From Clostridia bacterium (GTDB taxonomy: Bacteria > Bacillota > Clostridia > Oscillospirales > CAG-272), in contig JAFUQU010000037.1 of NCBI GenBank assembly GCA_017472255.1, positions 186,001-250,000 on the forward strand: a stretch of 64,000 bases of DNA, given 5' to 3'. A program made the position numbers and the translations under genes. The notes beneath the pieces are model-generated. The model saw only the letters and a list, made by a program, of their open reading frames with translations. It did not search any database and had not been told where the DNA came from. Shown here in pieces: positions 16,262 through 24,744 of the stretch; position 1 is the stretch's first letter; the number at the start of each line of letters is the position of its first letter.

Positions 16262-16945
16262 ATGAATCAGAACGATAAAAGCAGCGCCGCTCTGTCCGAT
16301 GTGACAAGAGACAGCGTTTCTCCTGCGGTGATCAAGCGCCTGCCGCGCTATTTCCGCTATCTGCGTGAGCTGCTGCGCAATGATATCCTCCGCATATCCT
16401 CGGGTGAGCTGTCCAAGCTCATGCACGTTACCGCTTCACAGATCAGACAGGATCTGAACTGCTTCGGCGGCTTTGGACAGCAGGGCTACGGCTACAATGT
16501 AAAATATTTATACGGAAAAATTAGCGAAATTCTGGGTGTGAACCGCAATTACAACGCCATTATCATCGGCGCGGGCAATTTGGGAAGCGCGCTGGCATCC
16601 AGCCCGATTTTCGAAAAGCGGGGCGTGAAGCTGGTGGCGCTGTTCGATGTGAATCCCAACGTGATTGGCAGCAGCATATCCGGTTACACGGTGCTGCCCA
16701 TGGAGGAGCTGGATCAATACTGCGCCGAACATACGGTGGATATCGCCGTGCTGACCACCCCTAAGGAGGTTGTGCGCGAGACTGCCGAGCATATCGCGTC
16801 ACTGGGCGTCAAGGGGCTGTGGAATTTTGCCAGCACTGAGATTGATCTGTCCCATCAGGGCGTTGTGGTGCAGAATGTGCATATGGGCGACTCGCTGATG
16901 ACACTCTGCTATGAACTGACCCAGAACGGCGATACGCGGTTCTGA
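16262..16945 (+). CDS. rex: Redox-sensing transcriptional repressor Rex
   Basis: A 227-residue NADH/NAD+ sensor that represses fermentation genes when NAD+ is high. The N-terminal winged helix contains TASQIRQDLNCFGGFGQQGYGYNV, a strongly conserved Rex stretch, followed by the Rossmann motif IIGAGNLGSAL (residues 101-111) and the domain-swapped C-terminal helix. It is followed 16 bp later by dnaD and then the helicase loader gene, which suggests a joint transcript linking redox sensing with replication loading; that linkage is inference. Confidence 0.92.
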   Translation: MNQNDKSSAALSDVTRDSVSPAVIKRLPRYFRYLRELLRNDILRISSGELSKLMHVTASQIRQDLNCFGGFGQQGYGYNVKYLYGKISEILGVNRNYNAIIIGAGNLGSALASSPIFEKRGVKLVALFDVNPNVIGSSISGYTVLPMEELDQYCAEHTVDIAVLTTPKEVVRETAEHIASLGVKGLWNFASTEIDLSHQGVVVQNVHMGDSLMTLCYELTQNGDTRF

Positions 16946-16961
16946 AAAAGGAGATGGAAGC

Positions 16962-17945
16962 GTGAATAAGCTGCAAATTGAATATGGACATGGTATCATC
17001 GCGCTTCCGAAGGAGCGCGTGCTGGCGGGGCTTGGCGGCGCGTCCGGGTTTTATCTGAAGGTGCTGCTGCTGGCCTGTGCCGACGAAAGTCTGTGCGCCG
17101 ATCCGGAGGCTATGTGCCGGAAGCTGGACTGCACGCTGAGCGCTCTAGAAAAGGCGCTGGCATATTGGGAAAAGGCGGGTGTGTTCAGTACCGTCGGTTC
17201 GCAGCCGGTACAGGCGGCTGCTCCCGCTGTATCGGATCAGGCGCCGTCGGCTCCCAAGCCTGTACAGCGTCTGCAATCCCCGTCGCTGCCTTCCTATACT
17301 GAGAACGAGACGGCGTCGATCATCGAAAAGGCGGGCGAATTGCCGGACATCATCAATCTATGCCAGCAGATTGTGGGCAAGATTTTTACCCCCGCCGAAA
17401 CGGCGATTGTGGTGGGGCTGTACGATCATCTGAGCCTGGATGGCGAGTATATCGCCACACTGTTCGCCTGGTGCAAGGACAACGGCAAGCGGTCGCTGCG
17501 CTATATCGAAAAAACGGCGATCAGCCTCTTTGACGAGGGAATCGACAATACCGCCGCGCTTACCGCCTACATCAAGCGCAAAGAGGATTACAACGATAAT
17601 CTGGCAAAAATCCGCAAGCTGCTGGGCGCGGGCGCGCGGGAGCTTACGGCCAAGGAGAAGAAAGCCTTCGACAGCTGGCTGAACGAGTGGAATTTCAATA
17701 TAGACGTGATCACCCGCGCCTACGAGGTGACAGTGGACAAAATCAGCGAACCGTCGGTGCCTTATATGAACCGCGTGCTGGAGAACTGGAACAAATCGGG
17801 CCTTCATACGCTGGAAGCGGTGGAGGCGTCGCTGGAGACCTATCGCAAGAACAAAGCTGCTGCGGAAGCGGCGCAGTCGGGCTTTGAAACCGACGAGTTT
17901 TTTGAGGCCGCGCTGGCACGCAGCTATCGGCAGACCGGCAATTAA
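16962..17945 (+). CDS. DnaD-domain primosomal protein
   Basis: A 327-residue DNA-remodelling replication initiation protein. A GTG start with AAGGAG 8 bases upstream is used. The N-terminal 80 residues are a winged-helix-like domain; a Pro/Ala/Ser linker (about 78-110) follows; then two DnaB_2/DnaD-type domains (about 120-200, and about 215-290, the second with the YMNRVLENWNKSGL motif). In Bacillus such proteins bridge DnaA and the helicase loader. The next gene is the DnaI/DnaC-like loader, 13 bp away, supporting a shared role. Confidence 0.85.
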   Translation: MNKLQIEYGHGIIALPKERVLAGLGGASGFYLKVLLLACADESLCADPEAMCRKLDCTLSALEKALAYWEKAGVFSTVGSQPVQAAAPAVSDQAPSAPKPVQRLQSPSLPSYTENETASIIEKAGELPDIINLCQQIVGKIFTPAETAIVVGLYDHLSLDGEYIATLFAWCKDNGKRSLRYIEKTAISLFDEGIDNTAALTAYIKRKEDYNDNLAKIRKLLGAGARELTAKEKKAFDSWLNEWNFNIDVITRAYEVTVDKISEPSVPYMNRVLENWNKSGLHTLEAVEASLETYRKNKAAAEAAQSGFETDEFFEAALARSYRQTGN

Positions 17946-17958
17946 GGGAGTGTGAAGC

Positions 17959-18939
17959 ATGGGCTACAATCGTGACAATTACATACGCATCCGGCAGGAA
18001 TACGCCACCAAGAACCTGCAAGCCAAGGAAGCAGCCCAGCGCCGTGCGGACGAGCTGCACGCGAAATATCCCGAGCTGCTGAAAATCGACCGGGTGCTGT
18101 CCGAGACGGGGCTGCGCATCTTCAAAGAATCAATGAAGGGGCGCGAGGGGCTGGAGGAGCGTATCGCAAAGCTGCGCGAGAGCAATCAGGAGCTGCAGCA
18201 GATGCGGGCATCTTATCTTCAGTCGCTGGGCTATCCGGCGGATTACACGTCGGTGAAGTATGAATGCGAAATCTGCCAGGACACCGGCTTTGTGGGAACG
18301 AAGCTGTGCGAGTGTATGCGCCGGGATTTGATTCTGGCGGGCTATGAAAGCTCAGGCATCGGTCGGCTGATCCAGACCCAGAGCTTTGAAACCTTCCGTC
18401 TGGACTACTACAGCCGCTCTCCCGAGGAACGGCGCAATATGGAGCATATTCTGGATATATGCCGCCGGTACGCCGATGATTTTACCGCCGACAAGGGAGC
18501 GAATCTGCTGTTCTGCGGCACCACGGGACTGGGCAAGACCCATTTGTCCACGGCTATTGCCAAGGTGGTTATCGAGCGGGGCTTTGATGTGGTGTACGAT
18601 ACGACGCAGAACATTCTGTCCGATTTTGAATACGAGCGGTTCAGCCGCAGCTACAACGATACGACGGAGCCGCGTACCGGGAAATATTTCGACTGCGATC
18701 TGCTGATTATCGACGATTTGGGTGCGGAGATGACCAATCAGTTCACGCTGTCCTGCCTGTACAACGTGATCAACACCCGCATCAACCATTCGCAGGCTAT
18801 GATTATCAGCACTAATCTGACCCAAAAGGATATTCGCGAGCGTTACAGCGACCGTATCACCAGCCGCCTGTTTGGCGAATTCACGGCGCTGCTCTTTGTG
18901 GGCAAGGATATTCGGCTTCAAAAGGTGATGGCGCCATGA
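17959..18939 (+). CDS. Replicative helicase loader ATPase (DnaI/DnaC-like)
   Basis: A 326-residue AAA+ protein. A Cys cluster (CEICQDTGF...CECM, about residues 103-118) is a likely zinc site; then the Walker A GTTGLGKTH near 190, Walker B LLIIDDLGAE near 252, sensor ISTNL and the arginine-finger region DRITSRL. This order fits DnaI/DnaC-type loaders that open and place the DnaB helicase. It follows the DnaD-domain gene in the same operon. IstB-like transposase helpers share the fold, but no transposase is nearby and the DnaD neighbour settles it. Confidence 0.87.
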   Translation: MGYNRDNYIRIRQEYATKNLQAKEAAQRRADELHAKYPELLKIDRVLSETGLRIFKESMKGREGLEERIAKLRESNQELQQMRASYLQSLGYPADYTSVKYECEICQDTGFVGTKLCECMRRDLILAGYESSGIGRLIQTQSFETFRLDYYSRSPEERRNMEHILDICRRYADDFTADKGANLLFCGTTGLGKTHLSTAIAKVVIERGFDVVYDTTQNILSDFEYERFSRSYNDTTEPRTGKYFDCDLLIIDDLGAEMTNQFTLSCLYNVINTRINHSQAMIISTNLTQKDIRERYSDRITSRLFGEFTALLFVGKDIRLQKVMAP

Positions 18940-18986
18940 CAGGGAAGTTCTGATTATACTGGTTAATATAACGCGGCGTCGCATGA

Positions 18987-19124
18987 GCGGCGCCGCTGGC
19001 TTTCTGCGGAAATCAAAATAATCCGCAGATGGATACCACCGTATCAGACACTGCCACGGAAGCTGCCCGGGACGACGACTCGGTGGAGATGCTGGACATC
19101 ATTTTGGACGGCACTTTTTTTACA
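18987..19124 (+). pseudogene. Possible remnant of a sugar-binding lipoprotein gene
   Basis: The short frame after a stop at 18984-18986 translates to a stretch with DTTVSDTATEAARDD and SVEMLDIILDG. It reminds me of the C-terminal part of ABC-transporter solute-binding proteins (typically YYD-T...KYARD-SVEMLDII). There is no start with a ribosome site and no gene body, and the frame ends within the opposing MFS gene. I treat it as a decayed fragment with low certainty. Confidence 0.35.
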
Positions 19125-20273
19125 TTATTTTGCTTTTTCTCTCGCAAATGTGGCGAAGAATAGCACCAGAGCCGCAGCGCAGAGCAGGGTGCAGATTACC
19201 ATGGATGCTGTGTAACCAATGCCCTCAGTCATAACGCCGCCCAGCACGCCCGCCATTACCTTTGGAATGCCGTTACCCAGTGCGTACATCAGCGAGTTGG
19301 CGGATGCCTTGCTTTCGGGCGCCACATCGCTGTTGATGTAGACCGAACCGCAGTAGGTGAAGACGGTGGTGGCGAAACCGGTCAGCAGACCGACGATCAG
19401 CAGCAGCGGTACGTTTGTCAGGAAGGCCAGCCCCGCATAGCGCAGCGTAACCAGAATCAGGCTTAAAAGCAGCAGCTTCTTCATGCCGAACTTATCGAAC
19501 AGTTTGTTAAACGCCAGAAAGAAGGGCAGCTCTCCCAGCACTGTGATGAAGGTGTTTACGCCCCAGACCTGCTGGGACAGTCCCAGATCACCGGTCAGAT
19601 GTCCGGGGAAGAAATTCAGGTAATACGCCCATGTGAACTGGGAAACGCCTACAAAGAGAAAGATCAGCATCAGCTTATGATCCCGGAAAAGCGTAATAAT
19701 ACTGGGCGATCTGCCGGTGCTGCCATGTCCGGCTACCTTGGGCGCAGTCATGATGGCGGCCACGCTCAGCGCGGCCATGATGATATAAGCATAAAAGATG
19801 ATGTTGATGTTGGTCTCGGTGAAGCCGGTGAGAACCATGGGAAGCAGACCAAACATGAAGGTTCCTGTAATGCGCAGAGGACCGTAAGCCACATTGTTTT
19901 CGGCGGTGTATTCCAGCGTGATGATGTCCACCAGACCGGGGAAAGAAGACATAAAGAACATCAGCAGCGTCAGCATGGCGGCCAGATACCAGAAGCTCTG
20001 ATTAAACATCAGCAGGAAGTAGAAGACGGCGGCGCCGATCAGCGTGGCGGCAAGCACGATATTTTTTGATTTTGCCTTATCGGCGACGATGCCCCACAAA
20101 ATCGGAGCGAAGATCGATACCAGCGGACCAATGGCCAGCAGAACGCCGGTTACGCTTTCAGGATGATATTTGCCGATATAGAGCTGGATGAAGCAGTAAT
20201 AGAGGGCGTTCAGACCGTAGATCAGGCCGTTGGCGCTCATCAGGGAGAGACGGGCGGAGAGGGATTTTTTCAT
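19125..20273 (-). CDS. MFS transporter
   Basis: A 382-residue protein with 12 predicted membrane helices, resembling the MFS_1-like group that includes nucleoside and phenylpropionate carriers (start LMSANGLIYGLNALYYCFIQLYI; GPLVSIFAPILWGIVADKAKSKN is the loop 2-3 signature). The substrate is unknown. The start at 20273 (MKKSLSARLSL) is preferred to an in-frame ATG at 20306 because neither has a strong ribosome site but only the inner one begins with the usual basic leader. It is a single-gene unit. A nucleoside or oligosaccharide substrate would fit the glycan theme here. Confidence 0.8.
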   Translation of the reverse strand: MKKSLSARLSLMSANGLIYGLNALYYCFIQLYIGKYHPESVTGVLLAIGPLVSIFAPILWGIVADKAKSKNIVLAATLIGAAVFYFLLMFNQSFWYLAAMLTLLMFFMSSFPGLVDIITLEYTAENNVAYGPLRITGTFMFGLLPMVLTGFTETNINIIFYAYIIMAALSVAAIMTAPKVAGHGSTGRSPSIITLFRDHKLMLIFLFVGVSQFTWAYYLNFFPGHLTGDLGLSQQVWGVNTFITVLGELPFFLAFNKLFDKFGMKKLLLLSLILVTLRYAGLAFLTNVPLLLIVGLLTGFATTVFTYCGSVYINSDVAPESKASANSLMYALGNGIPKVMAGVLGGVMTEGIGYTASMVICTLLCAAALVLFFATFAREKAK

Positions 20274-20451
20274 GGTATGTTCGATTCCAATCGTGACGAG
20301 ATTCATGCCGCCATAGGCAGCGCTATTCTATTATAGCAGTGAATTTCCGTTTTGACAAGAGATTTTCTGAATTTTTCCGGAACTTTTTGCAGGATTAGAG
20401 GGCGAGAATTGCATTTTTGAAGAAAAAATTTAATTTTTTATTCAAAAGGTA

Positions 20452-20480
20452 TTGCAAAATCAGAGAATATAAGGTATAAT
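20452..20480 (+). promoter_or_regulatory. Promoter of the TAXI-TRAP operon
   Basis: TTGCAA and TATAAT with a 17-bp spacer, in a strongly A/T-rich region. AAGGAGG at 20514-20520 serves the first gene. Confidence 0.7.
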
Positions 20481-20526
20481 AAAAAAGTATTCCGAATTTA
20501 TTTCACTTCGATTAAGGAGGACAATT

Positions 20527-21483
20527 ATGAAAAAGCAGATTTTAGCAATCATCTCCCTCGCGCTTATTCTCATCATGGGTCTGTCTGCCTGTGGCGGCAC
20601 GAAGCTGACCATGGGCACAGGCGGTACCGGCGGTACATACTACGCCTTCGGCGGTGTGCTCAGCCAGTACATTTCCAAGAACGTGGGCGTGAACTGCACC
20701 GCAGTTTCCACCGACGGCTCCAAGGCCAACATTCAGGGTGTTGACGCCGGCGACTATCAGCTGGCTACCGTTCAGTCTGACGTTATGGCCTACGCATGGA
20801 ACGGCACCAACACCTTCGCCGAGGACGGCAAGGTCGATGGCTTCCGCGTTATCGGCGGTCTCTACGCTGAGTGCGTGCAGATCATCACCACCGATCCTTC
20901 CATCAAGAGCGTTGCCGACCTGAAGGGCAAGACCGTTTCCATCGGCGCTCCCGGTTCGGGCGTTTACTTCAACGCCATCGACGTGCTGACCGCTGCCGGT
21001 CTGACCGAAGATGACATCAACGCACAGTATCAGAGCTTCAACGACAGCGCCGAGTCCCTCAAGGACGGTACCATCGACGCCGGCTTCATCGTTGCAGGCC
21101 CTCCCACACCCGCTATCACCCAGCTGGCCGCTTCTGCCAAGGCTTACCTTGTGCCCGTTGACGGCGCCGTTGCCGAAAAGGTTATGGCAAACTGCCCCTA
21201 CTACACTGCTTACACCATCCCTGCCGGAACCTATGACGGTCAGGACAAGGATGTTCAGACAGTCGCTGTAAAGGCTACCATGATCATTTCCGCCGATGTT
21301 GACGACGAGACCGCATACCAGATTACCAAGGCGATCTTCGACAATACCGAAGCCATCACCGCTGAGTATGCAAAGGGCTCCGAGCTGAGCATTGAAAACG
21401 CTACCACCGGTATGACCGCTCCCTTCCACACGGGTGCTGCCAGATACTTTGCCGAAAAGGGCGTAACCGTAGAATCCAAGTAA
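20527..21483 (+). CDS. TAXI-family TRAP transporter binding lipoprotein
   Basis: A 318-residue lipoprotein: signal peptide with lipobox LSACG (Cys22), then the family's glycine-rich start TMGTGGTGGTYYAFGG, and the DLKGKTVSIGAPGSG segment. TAXI (TRAP-associated extracytoplasmic immunogenic) proteins bind small organic acids, glutamate or related solutes and pass them to a fused permease, which is the next gene. The substrate cannot be read from sequence. The gap to the permease gene contains a hairpin that may keep this gene's transcript more abundant. Confidence 0.9.
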   Translation: MKKQILAIISLALILIMGLSACGGTKLTMGTGGTGGTYYAFGGVLSQYISKNVGVNCTAVSTDGSKANIQGVDAGDYQLATVQSDVMAYAWNGTNTFAEDGKVDGFRVIGGLYAECVQIITTDPSIKSVADLKGKTVSIGAPGSGVYFNAIDVLTAAGLTEDDINAQYQSFNDSAESLKDGTIDAGFIVAGPPTPAITQLAASAKAYLVPVDGAVAEKVMANCPYYTAYTIPAGTYDGQDKDVQTVAVKATMIISADVDDETAYQITKAIFDNTEAITAEYAKGSELSIENATTGMTAPFHTGAARYFAEKGVTVESK

Positions 21484-21505
21484 ACCTATAGAATTAACGA
21501 AATTT

Positions 21506-21537
21506 ACAGGGGTGCTGCGCTGACGCGACACCCCTGT
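21506..21537 (+). promoter_or_regulatory. Intergenic hairpin between binding protein and permease
   Basis: A 9-bp stem, ACAGGGGTG and its complement (21506-21514 and 21529-21537), 22 bp after the binding-protein stop, with no T-run. Such stems raise upstream mRNA relative to downstream mRNA in binding-protein transport operons. Confidence 0.45.
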
Positions 21538-21566
21538 CCGCATATTTATATTGAAAGGGAAATCCT

Positions 21567-23585
21567 ATGGCATTATTGAAAAAGCCTGCTCCGCCGGAGA
21601 CCGCGGAGAAACCTGAGACAACCCTGCCTGAGACCGAAGAAACTAATACTACCGGCGAAGCGGCTTCCGAGGAGCTGGTTGACGCCGTCATGAAAAAATA
21701 CGACCGGGAATCCAATGTCCGCATCTGGGAGGGTAAGCCCAGACTGGTGGTCAATATCATCCTGGCGCTGTTTTCGCTGTTTTGCATCTGTGTGACCCTG
21801 TTCACCACATGGCTGGAGGAGATTCGCCTGTCTTCCTTTATGGCGCTGATCATCCTGATGGGTTATCTGGTTGTCCCGGCGAAGAAGGGTGTGCAGAAGG
21901 TCAACTATATGCCCTGGTACGATATTGTACTGATGATCGGAGGCTCGGCGGCGTTCTTCTATTTTACCGCTAATGCTATCACCATCATTCAGCAGGGCTC
22001 CAAGTTTGCTACCTATCAGATTATCATCGGCATCATCGGCATTGCTGCGCTGGTGGAGGTCTGCCGCCGCAGCGTGGGTCTGCCGATACTGATTGTGGCG
22101 GGCGCATTTGTGGTGTACGCGCTGACGTTCGGGTTGAATAATCCGACATTTTCAGGACGACTGAATTATCTCGTCCGTGCTCTCTTCTATTCCAAGGAGG
22201 GCATCCTTTCCACGCCGGTTAATACCTGCTCCAAATTTATTGTAGTGTTTATCATTTTCGGCGCGTTTCTGGAGCGCACCGGCATCGCCGATTTCTTCAT
22301 TCAGGCGGCGAATGCCGTGGTTGGCGGCTTCTCGGGCGGTCCCGCCAAGGTGGCGGTGGTTGCCAGCGCGCTGGAGGGCATGGTTTCCGGTTCCTCGGTG
22401 GCCAACACCGTGGGCAGCGGCTCGGTAACGATTCCGCTGATGAAGAAAACCGGCTACAAGCCTGAGTTCGCCGCAGCGGCCGAAGCAGCTGCTTCCACCG
22501 GCGGACAGATCATGCCGCCGATCATGGGCGCGGCAGCCTTCCTGATGGCTGACTATGTGGGTGTGCCGTATGGCGAAATCGTTATTATGGCGATCCTTCC
22601 CGCTCTGCTCTACTTCACCGGCATTTTCATCTCGGTTCATCTGGAAGCGAAGAAGCTGGGTCTGCGCGGACTTCCCCGCGAGGAACTGCCGAAGTTCAAG
22701 AATTTAATCGGCAAGCTCTACCTGCTTCTGCCCATGGTGATTCTGATTTACCTTGTCACTTCCAATACTAAGACCATTCAGAGCGCCGCTGCCATCGCGA
22801 TTGTGGCAGCCATCGCGGTCAGCCTGATTAACAAGGACAACCGCATGACACCCAAGCGTTTCCTCGAAGCGCTGGCGGCGGGTGGACAGGGCACGATTTC
22901 GGTAGCCGCAGCCTGCGGTATTGCCGGCATTATCGCCGGTACCATTACGATGACCGGTCTTGCCAATACGATCATCAACGGCATCGTGGAATTGGCGGGC
23001 AGTCAGGTTATCATCGCTCTCTTCTTGACCATGATTTGCTGCATCGTGCTGGGTATGGGCGTGCCGACTACGGCAAACTACTGCATCATGGCGGCAACCT
23101 GCGCGCCGATTCTTGTGCGTATGGGCGTTCCGTTGGTAGCAGCGCATTTCTTCGTCTTCTATTTCGGCATCGTGGCCGACCTGACGCCGCCGGTGGCACT
23201 GGCTGCCTACGCGGGCGCGGCGATTGCCCAGTCGAACCCGATGAAGACGGCGATGCAGTCTACCAAGCTGGCCATTGCGGCTTTTGTCGTACCTTATGCC
23301 TTTGCACTGAATCCGGTGATGCTCTTTATCGATGTGCAAGGACCGATGCAGGTGGTGCTGATTGTTATTACATCGTTGGTTGGCATCTTCGGTATTTCCG
23401 CCGCGCTGGAGGGTCATATACTGGCTCACATGAACCCGATTCAGCGAATTCTATCGGCGGCGGGCGGTCTGCTGCTGATCGACCCGAACACAATCACCGA
23501 CGTTGTCGGCATTGCGCTGGTTTTGCTGGTTGTGGTATGGCAGGTGCTGCAGAAGCGGCTTGTGAAGACAGCGGCTGCGGCCTGA
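21567..23585 (+). CDS. Fused TRAP transporter permease
   Basis: A 672-residue permease in which the small (DctQ-like) and large (DctM-like) TRAP subunits are fused, as is normal for TAXI systems. The first 55 residues are a charged cytoplasmic tail; about 17 membrane helices follow. Conserved DctM segments are visible: GGFSGGPAKVAVVASALEGM, SGSSVANTVGSGS, the GQIMPPIMGAAAF loop and LGMGVPTTANYC. It should import a solute driven by a sodium or proton gradient. AAGGGA precedes the start, and a terminator follows the stop. Confidence 0.93.
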   Translation: MALLKKPAPPETAEKPETTLPETEETNTTGEAASEELVDAVMKKYDRESNVRIWEGKPRLVVNIILALFSLFCICVTLFTTWLEEIRLSSFMALIILMGYLVVPAKKGVQKVNYMPWYDIVLMIGGSAAFFYFTANAITIIQQGSKFATYQIIIGIIGIAALVEVCRRSVGLPILIVAGAFVVYALTFGLNNPTFSGRLNYLVRALFYSKEGILSTPVNTCSKFIVVFIIFGAFLERTGIADFFIQAANAVVGGFSGGPAKVAVVASALEGMVSGSSVANTVGSGSVTIPLMKKTGYKPEFAAAAEAAASTGGQIMPPIMGAAAFLMADYVGVPYGEIVIMAILPALLYFTGIFISVHLEAKKLGLRGLPREELPKFKNLIGKLYLLLPMVILIYLVTSNTKTIQSAAAIAIVAAIAVSLINKDNRMTPKRFLEALAAGGQGTISVAAACGIAGIIAGTITMTGLANTIINGIVELAGSQVIIALFLTMICCIVLGMGVPTTANYCIMAATCAPILVRMGVPLVAAHFFVFYFGIVADLTPPVALAAYAGAAIAQSNPMKTAMQSTKLAIAAFVVPYAFALNPVMLFIDVQGPMQVVLIVITSLVGIFGISAALEGHILAHMNPIQRILSAAGGLLLIDPNTITDVVGIALVLLVVVWQVLQKRLVKTAAAA

Positions 23586-23597
23586 TTGTGAATCTGA

Positions 23598-23629
23598 GAG
23601 ATCGGAAGAAAACTTCCGGTCTCTTTTTT
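23598..23629 (+). terminator. Terminator of the TAXI-TRAP operon
   Basis: An 11-bp stem GAGATCGGAAG/CTTCCGGTCTC with one G-T pair, a 4-nt loop, and a run of six T. Confidence 0.85.
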
Positions 23630-23639
23630 GCGCAAACAC

Positions 23640-23668
23640 TTGACAAACGTCGGAAGATATGTTACTAT
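23640..23668 (+). promoter_or_regulatory. Promoter of the unknown anchored protein
   Basis: TTGACA and TACTAT with a 17-bp spacer, 30 bp before the start codon. Confidence 0.7.
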
Positions 23669-23697
23669 GTATGTAGAAACGTATAGGAGGGAATCCG

Positions 23698-24636
23698 ATG
23701 GAAGATATGACGCGCAGCGAGTACGGAAAAATGCTGAAAGAGATTTTCCGTGATGTGGGAATTATTGTGCTGGTGTTTGTGGCGATGGTGGTGTATGTGT
23801 TCCAGTCGTCGGCGCATCAGTGGAATCTGAAAATCAAGGCAGATGAAGCCGCGGCCGCTGCCAAAGCAGAGGCTGCGGCGATGAAGGCCAGCGTAATCAG
23901 CGTTTATGCCTGGGTGAACGATTGGGGGCTGGTCAATGAAGAACGCTCACTCGAAAAGCTGAAGGCGGGAGTGGAATATACGGTGGGACAACTGCGCCAG
24001 TTTGATGTGAATGATAAGGACACACATAAAACCGGCTTCAATTCGGTGAGATTCATACCCGACGACGATAAGACCTATGTTGACCCCATCATTACCTTTG
24101 CCTATGCTAACTTCATCCATGTCCAGTATTCCATCGACAGCGGTGCCGGGTGGATGACTTACGGTGAGACGGCGCGTGGGCTGAAGACGAATAATCTGCA
24201 GTATCTGCCTGCCGAGGAGCTGTCCAATGAAGACCGCGACGGCTGGGGACAGGGTATGATGACCGTCCGCGTCCCTGCGAATGGGACAAACAACATTGCG
24301 GTGAACGTGACCGATACGTCGGTCAGCGAATCGCTGCGGGATTATAACTATTTCGTGGACGAGAAGCTGGGCGATGTGTACAGCGGCGTTCCGGAAGAAT
24401 ATTCCAATCACACCCGGCGTATCTGGACATCCCATCTAATTGTAAAAGCCTGGGCGTCCGATCCCCGGGTTAAGGGGGCAGTAACAGAGCGTCCGGTGGC
24501 GACCATCAAAATCCGTATCCGTTATTACGGTGCGTGGGATCTGACGCAGGAGGAATATGATTCGATTGTGCATTCAGCCCCGGGTATTACCCAGAAGGAG
24601 TATACGCCGAAGACCACGATTGAACTGATCGTGTGA
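23698..24636 (+). CDS. Membrane-anchored protein of unknown function
   Basis: A 312-residue product I do not recognise. A charged N-terminus is followed by one membrane helix (about 21-37), a short coiled-coil-like stretch of Ala/Lys/Glu repeats (about 46-64), and an outside domain of about 240 residues that is rich in beta strands, Tyr, Trp and Asn (AYANFIHVQYSIDSGAGWMTY and similar), with no Cys. GGAGG lies upstream of the ATG. It has its own promoter and is a single-gene unit between the TRAP operon and the GH127 gene; both neighbours have their own signals, so context gives no role. Confidence 0.7.
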   Translation: MEDMTRSEYGKMLKEIFRDVGIIVLVFVAMVVYVFQSSAHQWNLKIKADEAAAAAKAEAAAMKASVISVYAWVNDWGLVNEERSLEKLKAGVEYTVGQLRQFDVNDKDTHKTGFNSVRFIPDDDKTYVDPIITFAYANFIHVQYSIDSGAGWMTYGETARGLKTNNLQYLPAEELSNEDRDGWGQGMMTVRVPANGTNNIAVNVTDTSVSESLRDYNYFVDEKLGDVYSGVPEEYSNHTRRIWTSHLIVKAWASDPRVKGAVTERPVATIKIRIRYYGAWDLTQEEYDSIVHSAPGITQKEYTPKTTIELIV

Positions 24637-24663
24637 AAAGTCACATAAATTTTGTAAAAACAG

Positions 24664-24693
24664 TTGACAAACCCCGATAAATAATGGTACAAT
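24664..24693 (+). promoter_or_regulatory. Promoter of the GH127 gene
   Basis: TTGACA and TACAAT with an 18-bp spacer, some 50 bp before the start. Confidence 0.68.
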
Positions 24694-24744
24694 AAATGTA
24701 ACACCGACAGAAGCTCTGTCGCTTACAGAAAGGAACCATTTGCT

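Noticed and set aside
14855..16426. 523-codon open frame opposite the isocitrate dehydrogenase gene
   Set aside because: Same reason; it also crosses the DnaA-box cluster and the rex start.
17959..18939. IstB-like transposon ATPase reading of the helicase loader
   Set aside because: No transposase or inverted ends nearby, and the DnaD-domain neighbour and zinc-site N-terminus fit the replication protein.
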